From Rhodococcoides fascians A44A (GTDB lineage Bacteria > Actinomycetota > Actinomycetes > Mycobacteriales > Mycobacteriaceae): 64,000 nt of DNA. The notes beneath the pieces were generated by a model. That model saw only the letters and a program-made list of their open reading frames with translations. It had not been told where the DNA came from and searched no databases. The translations under genes were made by a program, and so were the position numbers. The stretch spans positions 201,258 to 265,257 of the forward strand of contig NZ_JMEX01000005.1 of the NCBI RefSeq assembly GCF_000760735.1, read 5' to 3'. This document shows positions 18,701 through 26,310 of this stretch, piece by piece; position 1 is the stretch's first letter, and the number at the start of each line of letters is the position of its first letter.

Positions 18701-19409
18701 CCAACACGGTCACGATCATCGCGTCGGCGGACTTCAGAGTGTCGAGCAGCGCGGGTTCGGCGGTGCGCAACGACGCGCAGAAGATGGGAAGCGCGCGGGC
18801 ACCCTTGGCTTCGACGGCAGCGCTCAGAGCTTCGATGTACGCCGTGTTCCCGGCGAGATGCTGGGCGCGGTAGTACAGAATCGCAACGACAGGAGCGGAG
18901 CCTGCGGAGTGACCGGACGAGACAGGAGCGGAGCCTGCGGAGTGACCAGTAGAGACAGGACCTGAATTTGTGTCGTGGGTGGATTGCCGGTCGAGGGTGC
19001 CCCAGGTGGGGGTGTGCATCGGCGCCGCGAATCCGTGTCCGGTCAGCAGCACGGTGTCGGAGAGGAATGCGAAGAGCTGGGCGAGGTTGTCCGGCCCGCC
19101 TTCGGCGAGGTAGTTGTGGGCCTGCGCGGCGACGTTGCCGGGAACGGTGGACAGTTCCATGAGTTCGGCGTCGGGTGCCTGTTCTCCGCCGAGAACGACG
19201 ACGGGGAGTCCGGTCGCGAGGACTGCGTCCACGCCTTCTTCCCACGATCTCTTCGATCCGAGGATGCGGAGCACGATCAGATCGGCGCCGTCGGCCAGGG
19301 ACGGGACGTCGGCGGCGAGGAGCCGCGAGGGGTTGCCCCACCGATAGTCGGCACCGCTGGCGCGCGCGGACAGCAGATCGGTATCCGAGGTGGACAGCAG
19401 CAAGATCAC
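15735..19409 (-). CDS. cobN: Cobaltochelatase subunit CobN
   Basis: Large subunit of the ATP-dependent enzyme that inserts cobalt into hydrogenobyrinic acid a,c-diamide (aerobic B12 pathway). About 1224 residues, usual length. Clear family blocks: LLLSTSDTDLLSARASG at the start, AILYYRAQHLAGNTAYIEAL, GLCLTSSRATWEENDDGLSPLDVA, MFSAYPTKHARIGNAVGLDTPAS and HLGKHGNLEWLPGKTLGMS. Start GTG 19409 is preferred because AGGAGG lies 9 nt upstream; GTG 19418 would abut that sequence. Residues about 160-185 carry a duplicated SGHSAGSAP peptide encoded by two 33-bp repeats, which looks like an insertion relative to mycobacterial CobN. The gene sits behind a cobalamin riboswitch. The CobS/CobT partners are not in the window. 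Confidence 0.95.
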   Translation of the reverse strand: MILLLSTSDTDLLSARASGADYRWGNPSRLLAADVPSLADGADLIVLRILGSKRSWEEGVDAVLATGLPVVVLGGEQAPDAELMELSTVPGNVAAQAHNYLAEGGPDNLAQLFAFLSDTVLLTGHGFAAPMHTPTWGTLDRQSTHDTNSGPVSTGHSAGSAPVSSGHSAGSAPVVAILYYRAQHLAGNTAYIEALSAAVEAKGARALPIFCASLRTAEPALLDTLKSADAMIVTVLAAGGTKPAGASAGGDDEAWDVAELAALDVPILQGLCLTSSRATWEENDDGLSPLDVATQVAVPEFDGRLITVPFSFKEIDDDGLTTYVPDHERAARVAGIAVRHARLRHIPAADRRIALMFSAYPTKHARIGNAVGLDTPASAIALMSEMRTAGYDLGPLDGPDAIPGLAARDGDALIHALIARGGQDPDWLTSEQLEGNPIRISAAQYRNWFEELPEDLTSAVEEHWGPAPGDMYVDRSVDPEGEIVIAAMQFGNVVIMVQPPRGFGEKPVAIYHDPDLPPSHHYLAAYRWIQASAENGGFGADAMVHLGKHGNLEWLPGKTLGMSASCGTDAALGDLPLIYPFLVNDPGEGTQAKRRAHATLVDHLIPPMARAESYGDISRLEQLLDEHANISALDPAKLPAIRQQIWTLMTAAQMHHDLGLEERPDEEVFDDMLLHVDGWLCEIKDVQIRDGLHVLGSEPVGDAEVELVLAMLRARQMWGGEQSVPGLREALGLSEDGDEERVRVDEVESIAHGLVSAMQLTQWDPSRAEEVAGDHGPTVAEILKFAAAEVVPRLRGTSREIEQVLHALDGGFIPAGPSGSPLRGLINVLPTGRNFYSVDPKAVPSKLAWETGQAMAESLLARYRKDHGEWPKSVGLSVWGTSAMRTSGDDVAEVFALLGVSPVWDEASRRVTTLAVIDLEELGRPRIDVTVRISGFFRDAFPHVLALLDDAVRLVAALDEPAEQNYVRAHAQADLAEHGDERRSTTRIFGSKPGTYGAGLLQLIDSKTWRSDEDLAQVYTTWGGFAYGRGLDGVPASDDMRTAYKRIAVAAKNTDTREHDIADSDDYFQYHGGMVATVRALTGKSPEAYIGDSTRPESVRTRTLSEETARVFRARVVNPRWLEAMRRHGYKGAFEMAATVDYLFGYDATTDVVADWMYEKLAETYVLDEQNQKFMQQSNPWALHGIAERLLEAVERKMWAEPDQHILDGLRQVYLETEGDLEGE
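18892..18947 (+). repeat. Two copies of the GGAGYGGAGCC repeat, in frame inside cobN
   Basis: Two identical 23-bp units (GGAGCGGAGCC followed by TGCGGAGTGACC) at 18892-18914 and 18925-18947, with a period of exactly 33 bp, and the beginning of a third at 18958. They lie antisense to cobN and encode the duplicated SGHSAGSAP peptide. The unit matches the arrays at 38170 and 39829. Confidence 0.9.
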
Positions 19410-19424
19410 GGGTAACACCCTCCT

Positions 19425-19545
19425 GGGGTTTTCGCGCCCCTGGTCGTTCTACGTGGCGGCTTCGGAGAGGGTCTGGCTGTGACAGTGGCGCGACCGCACC
19501 GGACTTGCACCGGATTTCCTCTCGGCCGAAGCCTTCTGGTGGGGA
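19425..19545 (-). ncRNA. Cobalamin (B12) riboswitch upstream of cobN
   Basis: On the minus strand the leader contains GAGAGGAAATCCGGTGCAAG and then TCCGGTGCGGTCGCGCCACTG, the conserved aptamer core and B12-box region. It is closed by complementary arms ggcttcgg (19526-19533) and ccgaagcc (19458-19465). A small GGGG/CCCC hairpin (19425-19440) lies just before AGGAGG and the cobN start, a plausible translation-level switch. A TAGCAT element at 19546-19551 on the minus strand suggests transcription starts at about 19539. Binding of adenosylcobalamin is expected to lower cobN expression. Confidence 0.88.
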
Positions 19546-19551
19546 ATGCTA
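19546..19551 (-). promoter_or_regulatory. -10 element for the riboswitch-cobN transcript
   Basis: TAGCAT on the minus strand lies about 13 nt before the first riboswitch arm, the right place for the start of the leader RNA. No clear -35 box is visible. Confidence 0.4.
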
Positions 19552-19589
19552 CCCAAGTGAATCCGCTGCCGTGTCCACCCGTTCGCTCG

Positions 19590-19595
19590 TAGCAT
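19590..19595 (+). promoter_or_regulatory. -10 element for the leaderless AlaRS-like gene
   Basis: TAGCAT followed by 6 nt and then ATG 19602. No Shine-Dalgarno sequence is present, so transcription starting at the ATG is the simplest reading. Confidence 0.45.
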
Positions 19596-19601
19596 CGACG
19601 G

Positions 19602-20999
19602 ATGGATGCTCGGGACATACGCAGCGCGTACCTGCAGTTCTTCGCCGACCGTGGCCATCGGCCGATCGAACGAGCGTCGCTGGTGCCCGTGGGCGATCCG
19701 ACGACCCTGTTCAACGGCAGCGGTATGCAGCAGCTACTCCCCTATCTACTGGGTGCCGAACACCCCGAGGGGACGCGTCTGACCGACAGTCAGCCGTGCG
19801 TTCGCGTACAGGACATCGAGGAGGTCGGCGACAACCGGCACACGACGTTCTTCGAGATGCTCGGAAACTGGAGTCTGGGCGACTACTTCAAGGATCAGCA
19901 GATTCCGTGGTTCTGGGAGTTCCTCACCGGTGTCGTCGGTCTCGATCCCGCCCGGATCTTCGTGTCGTGTTTTGCCGGCGACGAGCGGTATTCGATACCG
20001 AAGGACACCGAGAGCGCCGACGTGTGGGCGTCGATGTTCGCCACAGCGGGCATCGACGCGGACCGTGTCGATCTCGGTACGGAGGAACACGGCGGCCGAG
20101 TCGGTAGCAACGGGGCCAGGATCGCGTTCTACGGCGCGAAGAACTGGTGGTGCCGCGCGGGCTCGGCCGATGCGATGCCGGTCGGGGAACCCGGCGGTCC
20201 GGATTCCGAGGTGTTCTACCTCTATCCCGACGTTCCTCACGACACGGCGTACGGCGAGTTCTGCCACCAGAACTGCGATTGCGGGCGCTACATCGAACTC
20301 GGCAACTCGGTGTTCATGCAGTACGTGCGCACCGCAGACGGATTCGGCACGCTGCCGCGGCGCAACGTCGATTACGGAGGCGGACTCGAACGCATAGCGG
20401 CCGCGGCGATCGACAGTCCCGACGTGTTCCGCAGCTCGCTGCTGTGGCCGATAGTCGAACAGTTGGAAGCTCTGACCGGTGCGACGTACGCCTCGCACAC
20501 CGCGGCCATGCGGGTGGTGGCCGATCACCTGCGCGGTGCGGTGTTTCTCGCGGTGGACGGAGTGCGACCCGGCAACAAGGAACAGGGGTACGTGATGCGC
20601 CGGTTGATTCGGCGCGCCGTTCGATTCGCGTTCGACCTCGGCGTGGAGCAGAACTTCGTGCAGGACGTGGTCCCGACGATCGCCGGGTTGTACCGCAGTG
20701 CGTATCCCGAGGTGGACCGGCTGCACGACGAAGTCGTCGCCGTCCTCGTCAAGGAGGAGAGGGTCTTTCGGCAGACTTTGCGGCGGGGGCTGCGAGAGCT
20801 GGCCAGAATGGCCGACGGACCCATCACCGGGGAGGAACTGTTCGTCCTCTACGACACCTACGGGTTTCCGGTCGAGCTCAGCGTCGAGGAAGCCAGAACC
20901 CGTGGACTCACCGTCAGTGCCCGATGGCGTACGGAGTTCGACGCGAAGATGCGCGAGCAGCGCGAACGCTCCCGCGCCGCCAACAAGATGCACTTGTAG
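19602..20999 (+). CDS. Alanyl-tRNA synthetase-like protein, catalytic fragment only
   Basis: The 465 residues correspond to the N-terminal ~460 residues of alanyl-tRNA synthetase. Class II motifs are intact: NGSGMQQLLPYLLG, NRHTTFFEMLGNWSLGDYFK (motif 2), GGGLERIAAAA (motif 3), then the EELFVLYDTYGFPVELSVEEA block that ends the tRNA-recognition region. The editing domain with its HxxxH and the C-terminal oligomerisation domain are missing, and the gene ends in a normal stop with cobG 9 nt on, so it is not simply a truncated pseudogene. A full-length alaS is expected elsewhere. It may charge tRNA, activate alanine or another amino acid, or act as an inhibitor-resistant back-up; sequence alone cannot decide. 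Its position between cobN and cobG is unexplained. Confidence 0.85.
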   Translation: MDARDIRSAYLQFFADRGHRPIERASLVPVGDPTTLFNGSGMQQLLPYLLGAEHPEGTRLTDSQPCVRVQDIEEVGDNRHTTFFEMLGNWSLGDYFKDQQIPWFWEFLTGVVGLDPARIFVSCFAGDERYSIPKDTESADVWASMFATAGIDADRVDLGTEEHGGRVGSNGARIAFYGAKNWWCRAGSADAMPVGEPGGPDSEVFYLYPDVPHDTAYGEFCHQNCDCGRYIELGNSVFMQYVRTADGFGTLPRRNVDYGGGLERIAAAAIDSPDVFRSSLLWPIVEQLEALTGATYASHTAAMRVVADHLRGAVFLAVDGVRPGNKEQGYVMRRLIRRAVRFAFDLGVEQNFVQDVVPTIAGLYRSAYPEVDRLHDEVVAVLVKEERVFRQTLRRGLRELARMADGPITGEELFVLYDTYGFPVELSVEEARTRGLTVSARWRTEFDAKMREQRERSRAANKMHL

Positions 21000-21002
21000 C
21001 CT
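20997..21002 (+). promoter_or_regulatory. -10 element for leaderless cobG
   Basis: TAGCCT overlaps the stop codon of the AlaRS-like gene and is 6 nt before the cobG GTG. It would give cobG its own leaderless transcript. Confidence 0.45.
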
Positions 21003-21008
21003 GAAGAA

Positions 21009-22181
21009 GTGAGTTCGACCGATCCCCGAGCCGTCCCGGACAAGTGCCCGGGCGCCCTGTCCATGCACCAGGCTGCCGACGGCTCGTTGGCTCGCGTGCG
21101 TCTACCGGGCGGAGTGGTCACTCCGGCGCAGATGCTCGTTCTCTCCGGCGCTGCGACCGAGCTGGGCAACGGTTCGATGGAGTTGACGTCTAGGGGCAAT
21201 GTTCAATTTCGCGCTGTGTCCGACGGAGACGAGCTTGCACGTCGGCTGTCCGACGCAGGTCTGTTGCCGTCACCGACGCATGAACGAGTGCGCAACATCC
21301 TCGCATCGCCACTGACCGGTCGAGTCGGGGGAATCGCAGACGTACGCGACTCGATCGGCCGACTCGACGCCGCCCTGTGTGCGCGGCCGGCATTGGCCGA
21401 ACTTCCGGGCCGCACACTGTTCGCGCTGGACGACGGCCGAGGCGACGTTCTCACGGCGCGCCCGGATTTCGCGGCAGCGGCCGTATACCCCGAACATCAC
21501 CTTTCCGGCGATCCAGCGGACGAGAGGGCCCGGTACGCGCTGGTTCTCGCGGGCCGGGACACGGGTGTTCGCATTGCCGAAGGCGATGTCGTCGACGTAC
21601 TGCTGGCGTCCGCTCAGGCGTTCGTGGACCTGCGAACCTCCGAATGGCGGCTGAGCGAGCTCTACGACGGACCCGAACGAGTGCTTGCGGCCCTCGGCTC
21701 GACTCCGACCACGGAGAGCCGCCTCGAGGTGGGGACGTCGTCGACTCCCCCGGTCGGCTGGCTACCGCAGAACGACGGCCGGGTAGCTCTCGGCGGAGCG
21801 CTCGCCCTCGGTCTGTTGGACGGCCGACTCGCGGAGTTCCTGGCGGCGATCGACAGACCGTTGGTGCTCACCCCGTGGCGCAGCGTGGTGGTGTGCGATC
21901 TGGACGAGGACATGGCCGACACCGTGGTGCGTGTTCTCGCACCCATGGGTCTGATCTTCGACGAGAACTCACCCTGGATCGACGCCAGTGCCTGCACCGG
22001 CTCCCCCGGGTGCGAGAAGTCGAACGCCGACGTACGCGCAGATCTCACCGACGCGATCGGCGCAGGCACGGTCCTACGCGGACGCCGACAGCACTGGTCC
22101 GGATGCGACCGTCGGTGCGGGGCGCCGAAGGGAGATGTACTGAACGTCGTCGCCGGACCGACCGGATACCGGGTGTCCTGA
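21009..22181 (+). CDS. cobG: Precorrin-3B synthase CobG
   Basis: Monooxygenase of the aerobic B12 pathway that converts precorrin-3A to precorrin-3B using an iron-sulfur cluster. The 390-residue protein has the sulfite/nitrite-reductase ferredoxin-like halves (GNGSMELTSRGNVQFR in the first) and the cluster cysteines in SACTGSPGCEKS and SGCDRRCGAP. Start GTG 21009 (VSSTDPRAVPDKCPGAL) is supported by TAGCCT 6 nt upstream. It heads cobG-cobH-cobIJ, matching Rv2064-Rv2066. The presence of CobG and CobN marks the oxygen-dependent route. Confidence 0.93.
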   Translation: MSSTDPRAVPDKCPGALSMHQAADGSLARVRLPGGVVTPAQMLVLSGAATELGNGSMELTSRGNVQFRAVSDGDELARRLSDAGLLPSPTHERVRNILASPLTGRVGGIADVRDSIGRLDAALCARPALAELPGRTLFALDDGRGDVLTARPDFAAAAVYPEHHLSGDPADERARYALVLAGRDTGVRIAEGDVVDVLLASAQAFVDLRTSEWRLSELYDGPERVLAALGSTPTTESRLEVGTSSTPPVGWLPQNDGRVALGGALALGLLDGRLAEFLAAIDRPLVLTPWRSVVVCDLDEDMADTVVRVLAPMGLIFDENSPWIDASACTGSPGCEKSNADVRADLTDAIGAGTVLRGRRQHWSGCDRRCGAPKGDVLNVVAGPTGYRVS

Positions 22182-22199
22182 CCGCTCACCGGCCTGACC

Positions 22200-22205
22200 T
22201 ATCGT
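22200..22205 (+). promoter_or_regulatory. -10 element that fixes the cobH start
   Basis: TATCGT followed by 7 nt and ATG 22213. It favours that ATG over the upstream GTG 22204, which lies inside the element. Confidence 0.45.
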
Positions 22206-22212
22206 GAACGCC

Positions 22213-22839
22213 ATGCACGACTACATCCGCGACGGTGCGGAGATCTACCGACAGTCCTTTGCAACCATCAGGGCCGAGGCGGATCTGTCGGCGTTCTCCG
22301 CGGACATCGCGCAGGTCGTCGTGCGGATGATCCACGCGAGCGGCGAGGTCGATCTGACCGAGGTCATCGGCGCCACGCCGAACGTCGTCCGCGATGCGCG
22401 CGCAGCGTTGAAGTCCGGCGCCCCGATTCTGTGCGATGCCAACATGGTCGCCGCGGGTGTCACCCGTCGGAGGTTGCCCGCGGACAACGAGGTCCTCTGC
22501 ACGCTGTCCGACCCGCGGGTTCGCGACCTCGCGGACAAGCTGGGGACCACCAGGACCGCAGCGGCACTGGAGTTGTGGGGAGACCGACTCGACGGCGCCG
22601 TCGTCGCGATCGGCAACGCCCCGACCGCACTGTTCCATCTGATGGAGATGCTCGCCGCCGGTGCCCCCGCGCCCGCCGCCATCGTCGGAGGCCCGGTCGG
22701 TTTCATCGGCGCAGCCGAATCGAAAGAGGACCTCATCGCATCCGGACTGGGTGTGGAGTATCTCGTCGTCCGTGGCCGCCGTGGAGGAAGTGCGATCACC
22801 GCTGCAGCGGTCAATGCCATTGCGAGCGAGGAAGAATGA
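22213..22839 (+). CDS. cobH: Precorrin-8X methylmutase CobH
   Basis: Moves a methyl group from C11 to C12 of precorrin-8X to give hydrogenobyrinic acid. Start ATG 22213 gives 208 residues ([16 protein letters not shown]), the same length as the M. tuberculosis protein as I recall it. The catalytic histidine is H41 in [10 protein letters not shown]. Other conserved blocks are [20 protein letters not shown] and [14 protein letters not shown]. It overlaps cobIJ by ATGA. Confidence 0.95.
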   Translation: MHDYIRDGAEIYRQSFATIRAEADLSAFSADIAQVVVRMIHASGEVDLTEVIGATPNVVRDARAALKSGAPILCDANMVAAGVTRRRLPADNEVLCTLSDPRVRDLADKLGTTRTAAALELWGDRLDGAVVAIGNAPTALFHLMEMLAAGAPAPAAIVGGPVGFIGAAESKEDLIASGLGVEYLVVRGRRGGSAITAAAVNAIASEEE

Positions 22840-24350
22840 GCGTCGCTGCAGGCAAGCTGTGGGGTGTCGGAATCGGCCCGGGCGACTCGGAACTCGTCAC
22901 CGTCAAGGCCGCCCGCGTCATCGAGGCGGCCGACGTGATCGCGTTCCACAGCGCGCGTCACGGCCGAAGCATTTCACGAGGCGTCGCGGCACCCTACATG
23001 CGTGACGGTCAGATCGAGGAGCACCTGGTGTATCCGGTCACGACGGAGACCACCGATCATCCGGGCGGATATCAGGGTGCGATCGACGAGTTCTACGAGG
23101 AGGCCGCGGCTCGATTGGCAGCCCACCTCGCTGCCGGTCGCGACGTCGCGTTGCTCGCCGAAGGCGATCCGCTGTTCTACAGCTCCTACATGCACATGCA
23201 CAAACGACTCGTCGGCCGTTTCGACGTCGAGGTGATACCCGGCGTGACGTCGGTCAGTGCGGCATCTGCAGCGCTCAAGACTCCCCTCGTCGAACGTGAC
23301 GAGGTGTTCACGGTTCTACCCGGAACCTTGCCCGTGGACGAATTGACGCGGCGGTTGGCGGCCACCGACGCCGCAGCGATCATGAAGCTCGGCCGCACCT
23401 TCCCCACTGTCGTGCAGGCGCTGACGGACGCGGGCAGGTTGGACGAAGCAAGATACGTCGAACGCGCGAGCACGGAGGGCCAACGCGTCTCGAACGCCGC
23501 GGACGTCGACCCGTCGGCAGTTCCCTACTTCTCGATGGTCGTCGTGCCGAGCCCGGCCAACAACGCCGTGTTCCCCACACCCGCGGACGGGAAGGTCGAG
23601 GTCGGTGCAGTCGGTGAGGTAACCGTGGTCGGACTCGGTCCGGGCGCAGACTGCTGGACGACCGAGGAGGTGCGTCGAGAACTCGCCCGCGCCACCGACC
23701 TCGTCGGATACGTCACGTACTTGAACCGAGTAAGGCTCGGACCCGGTCAGATTCGGCACGCGAGTGACAACAAAGTGGAGTCCGAGCGTGCCGCGTTCGC
23801 GCTCGATCTCGCCAAGCGAGGCAAGCGCGTGGTGGTCGTCTCGTCCGGTGACCCCGGGGTGTTCGCCATGGCGTCGGCGGTGATCGAAGTAGCGGCCGAA
23901 CCGCAGTGGGCCGATGTTCCGGTACGGGTGGTCCCCGGCATGACAGCGGCGAATGCAGTCGCGAGCCGGGTGGGCGCGCCGCTCGGACACGACTATGCGG
24001 TCATCTCGCTGTCCGACCGCCTCAAACCGTGGGACGTGGTCGCGAACAGGATCACTGCTGCAGCGGCCGCCGACATGGTCATCGCCATCTACAACCCGGC
24101 GTCGAAGTCCAGGACGTGGCAGGTCGAGAAGATGCGAGACCTGCTGTTGGAACACCGCAGCCCGCAGACTCCCGTCGTCATCGGGCGTGCGGTAGGCAGC
24201 GACGAAGAGTCGGTTCGCGTCGTCGAACTGGTCGACCTCGACCCGAGCGAGGTCGACATGAGATGCCTGCTCATCGTCGGCTCCTCGCAGACGCACGTCG
24301 TCGAGACCGGCGCGGGCCGGCAGGTGTTCACCTCTCGTCGTTACCCCTGA
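22836..24350 (+). CDS. cobIJ: Fused precorrin-2 C20- and precorrin-3B C17-methyltransferase CobIJ
   Basis: Two S-adenosylmethionine-dependent methylases of corrin synthesis in one 504-residue chain. The CobI half starts [20 protein letters not shown] and contains the family's [20 protein letters not shown]; the CobJ half begins near residue 250 with [20 protein letters not shown] and has [20 protein letters not shown] and [14 protein letters not shown]. The fusion is the same as in M. tuberculosis (Rv2066). It ends in a 10-nt tail-to-tail overlap with cobK. Confidence 0.95.
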   Translation: MSVAAGKLWGVGIGPGDSELVTVKAARVIEAADVIAFHSARHGRSISRGVAAPYMRDGQIEEHLVYPVTTETTDHPGGYQGAIDEFYEEAAARLAAHLAAGRDVALLAEGDPLFYSSYMHMHKRLVGRFDVEVIPGVTSVSAASAALKTPLVERDEVFTVLPGTLPVDELTRRLAATDAAAIMKLGRTFPTVVQALTDAGRLDEARYVERASTEGQRVSNAADVDPSAVPYFSMVVVPSPANNAVFPTPADGKVEVGAVGEVTVVGLGPGADCWTTEEVRRELARATDLVGYVTYLNRVRLGPGQIRHASDNKVESERAAFALDLAKRGKRVVVVSSGDPGVFAMASAVIEVAAEPQWADVPVRVVPGMTAANAVASRVGAPLGHDYAVISLSDRLKPWDVVANRITAAAAADMVIAIYNPASKSRTWQVEKMRDLLLEHRSPQTPVVIGRAVGSDEESVRVVELVDLDPSEVDMRCLLIVGSSQTHVVETGAGRQVFTSRRYP

Positions 24351-25108
24351 CGTACGTGGTGGCCTCGAAGCCACTCCACGACGGCTCCGACGGAGTCCGC
24401 AGTGAAATCCGCCCCCGCTTCCCGAGGTCGGTCGATCATCACGACGGGGACACCCAGGCGACGGGCTGCGGCCAACTTTGCGTCCGTCATCGCTCCACCG
24501 CTGTTCTTCGTCACCATCGTGTCGATGCGATGCGCCCTCATCAGCTCGATTTCGTCGGCCTCCGCGAAGGGGCCGCGCGCGAGCAGCACCTCGTGATGCG
24601 GCGGTAGTGCGCCGGTGGGCGGATCGATGCTCCGGACGAGGAACCAGGTGCGCTCGATCCACGCGAACGCATCGACGTTCTGTCGCCCGATGGTCAGAAA
24701 CGACCGACGGGAGAAGCGTTCGACTGCCTCGGCAGCCTCCGAGACCGATCCGACACGAATCCACCGGTCGTCCGCCGACGGCGTCCAGGCAGGGCGCACG
24801 AGCCGGACGAGCGGTGTACCGGTGGCGCGCGAGGCCTCGCGCGCGTTGGACGACATCGACGTCGCGAACGGGTGCGTCGCGTCCACGACGACGTCGACGC
24901 ACTCGTGTTCGAGCCACTGCGTCAAACCTGCCGGACCTCCGAAACCTCCGACCCGAGCCGAACCGACCGGCAGCTGTGGCTCGTGCACACGTCCCGCCAA
25001 GGACGAGACGACGTCGAGGCACGGATCGCCGTGGACCTCAGCGGCGAGCGAACGAGCCTCCGAAGTTCCGCCCAGCAGAAGGATCTTCACCGTTTGACGG
25101 CTGTCCAT
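24341..25108 (-). CDS. cobK: Precorrin-6A reductase CobK
   Basis: NADPH-dependent reduction of precorrin-6A. Start ATG 25108 (MDSRQTVKILLLGGTSEARSLAAEV) gives 255 residues; the longer upstream frame is the shadow of cobL. Conserved blocks: VVDATHPFATSMSSNAREAS, FLTIGRQNVDAF, DTMVTKNSGGAMTDAKLAAARRLGVPVVMIDRP. It overlaps cobL by 22 nt, so the two are coupled, and no cobM gene lies between them, unlike the M. tuberculosis order. Confidence 0.94.
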   Translation of the reverse strand: MDSRQTVKILLLGGTSEARSLAAEVHGDPCLDVVSSLAGRVHEPQLPVGSARVGGFGGPAGLTQWLEHECVDVVVDATHPFATSMSSNAREASRATGTPLVRLVRPAWTPSADDRWIRVGSVSEAAEAVERFSRRSFLTIGRQNVDAFAWIERTWFLVRSIDPPTGALPPHHEVLLARGPFAEADEIELMRAHRIDTMVTKNSGGAMTDAKLAAARRLGVPVVMIDRPREAGADFTADSVGAVVEWLRGHHVRQG

Positions 25109-26310
25109 TGCGTGACGGGCATGTGGGGCCTCCAGCCGGTGAACGATCCCAGCGCCTCGGCCCGGTAGATCTGGAATCTGCGCAGGGAGCCGCCGAACTT
25201 CGAAACACAGTGAAGAACCAGCGATTCCGACTCGGCGGTGACCGCATTGGCAACCAGTCGCCCGCCCACGCGAAGTCGCTCCCAACAGACGTCGACCATG
25301 GCGTCGCTCGTCAGGCCGCCACCGATGAACACGGCGTCGGGTACGTCGTCGGGTACCTCTTCGAACGCAGCAGGTGCACGTCCGAGTACTCGAAGGCTCG
25401 GCACTCCCAACGCCGACGCGTTGGCGTCGATCTGCGCTCGTCTGGCGTCAATGGATTCGAAAGTCGTTGCTCGACAACGCGGGTGCGTCCGCATCCACTC
25501 GATGGAGATGGAACCCGAGCCGCCCCCGACGTCCCACAGCAGCTCACCGGGCGCGGGCGCGAGTGCACTCACGGTCAAGGCTCGGACCTCGGCTTTGGTC
25601 AGCTGGCCGTCGCCGGAGTAGGCGTCGTCGGGCAGACCCGGAACTCGGGTGAGCCGGCCCGACCGGTCGTCGGCGACGCAGTCGATCGCGACGACGTTCA
25701 GCGGATCTCCGGCCGAGTGGTTCCACGAGCCGGCCTCACCCGCCACCGAGTGCTCGGACGGCCCACCCAGTTGCTCGAGTACGGTCATCGACGACGCAGG
25801 ATAGCCGGCCTCACACAGCTTTTCGGCCACGGCTGCCGGCGTGTCCTGATCGCGCGACAGGACGACGATGCGTGCACGGTCCGCCAGCGCCGCGACGAGA
25901 GTGCTCGGCGCCGTGTTGACGAGATTGACGGTGACCACCTCGTGCACCGCCCAACCGAGCCTGGCGCAGGCGAGCGACACCGAGGACGGAGCGGGAACGA
26001 CATGCAATCTCGCGGCCCCGAATTCGCGGGCGAGCGTCACCCCGATTCCGTGGAACATCGGGTCGCCGCTCGCGAGCACGCAGATTCTTCGGCCGTGCCA
26101 CTCCGCGAACGAGGTACGCAGACTCGGGACGAGCGGAGTCGGCCACCGGCGCGCCTTCTCGGGCGGAACCGGAGTCGAGTCGAGCTGGCGCCTCGATCCG
26201 AACACGACATCGGCCTCCGTGACGATCACCCGTGCCGACTCGGAGAGTCCGGCCCACCCGTCGGCCCCGATTCCGACGACGGAGATGGGCTGCGCCTGCG
26301 GCGAGGTCAT
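25087..26310 (-). CDS. cobL: Precorrin-6Y C5,15-methyltransferase (decarboxylating) CobL
   Basis: Bifunctional enzyme methylating C5 and C15 and decarboxylating the acetate side chain. Start ATG 26310 ([19 protein letters not shown]) gives 407 residues. The N-terminal CbiE-type half shows SGDPMFHGIGVTLAREF; the C-terminal CbiT-type half shows LLWDVGGGSGSISIEWMR and DAVFIGGGLTS. ATGA overlap with the upstream SDR gene and a 22-nt overlap with cobK make SDR-cobL-cobK one translational unit. Confidence 0.95.
   Translation of the reverse strand: MTSPQAQPISVVGIGADGWAGLSESARVIVTEADVVFGSRRQLDSTPVPPEKARRWPTPLVPSLRTSFAEWHGRRICVLASGDPMFHGIGVTLAREFGAARLHVVPAPSSVSLACARLGWAVHEVVTVNLVNTAPSTLVAALADRARIVVLSRDQDTPAAVAEKLCEAGYPASSMTVLEQLGGPSEHSVAGEAGSWNHSAGDPLNVVAIDCVADDRSGRLTRVPGLPDDAYSGDGQLTKAEVRALTVSALAPAPGELLWDVGGGSGSISIEWMRTHPRCRATTFESIDARRAQIDANASALGVPSLRVLGRAPAAFEEVPDDVPDAVFIGGGLTSDAMVDVCWERLRVGGRLVANAVTAESESLVLHCVSKFGGSLRRFQIYRAEALGSFTGWRPHMPVTQWTAVKR

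Noticed and set aside
19602-20999. Calling the AlaRS-like gene alaS or a pseudogene
   Set aside because: It lacks the editing and C-terminal domains required of a housekeeping AlaRS, but all catalytic motifs and a clean stop are present, so neither label fits.
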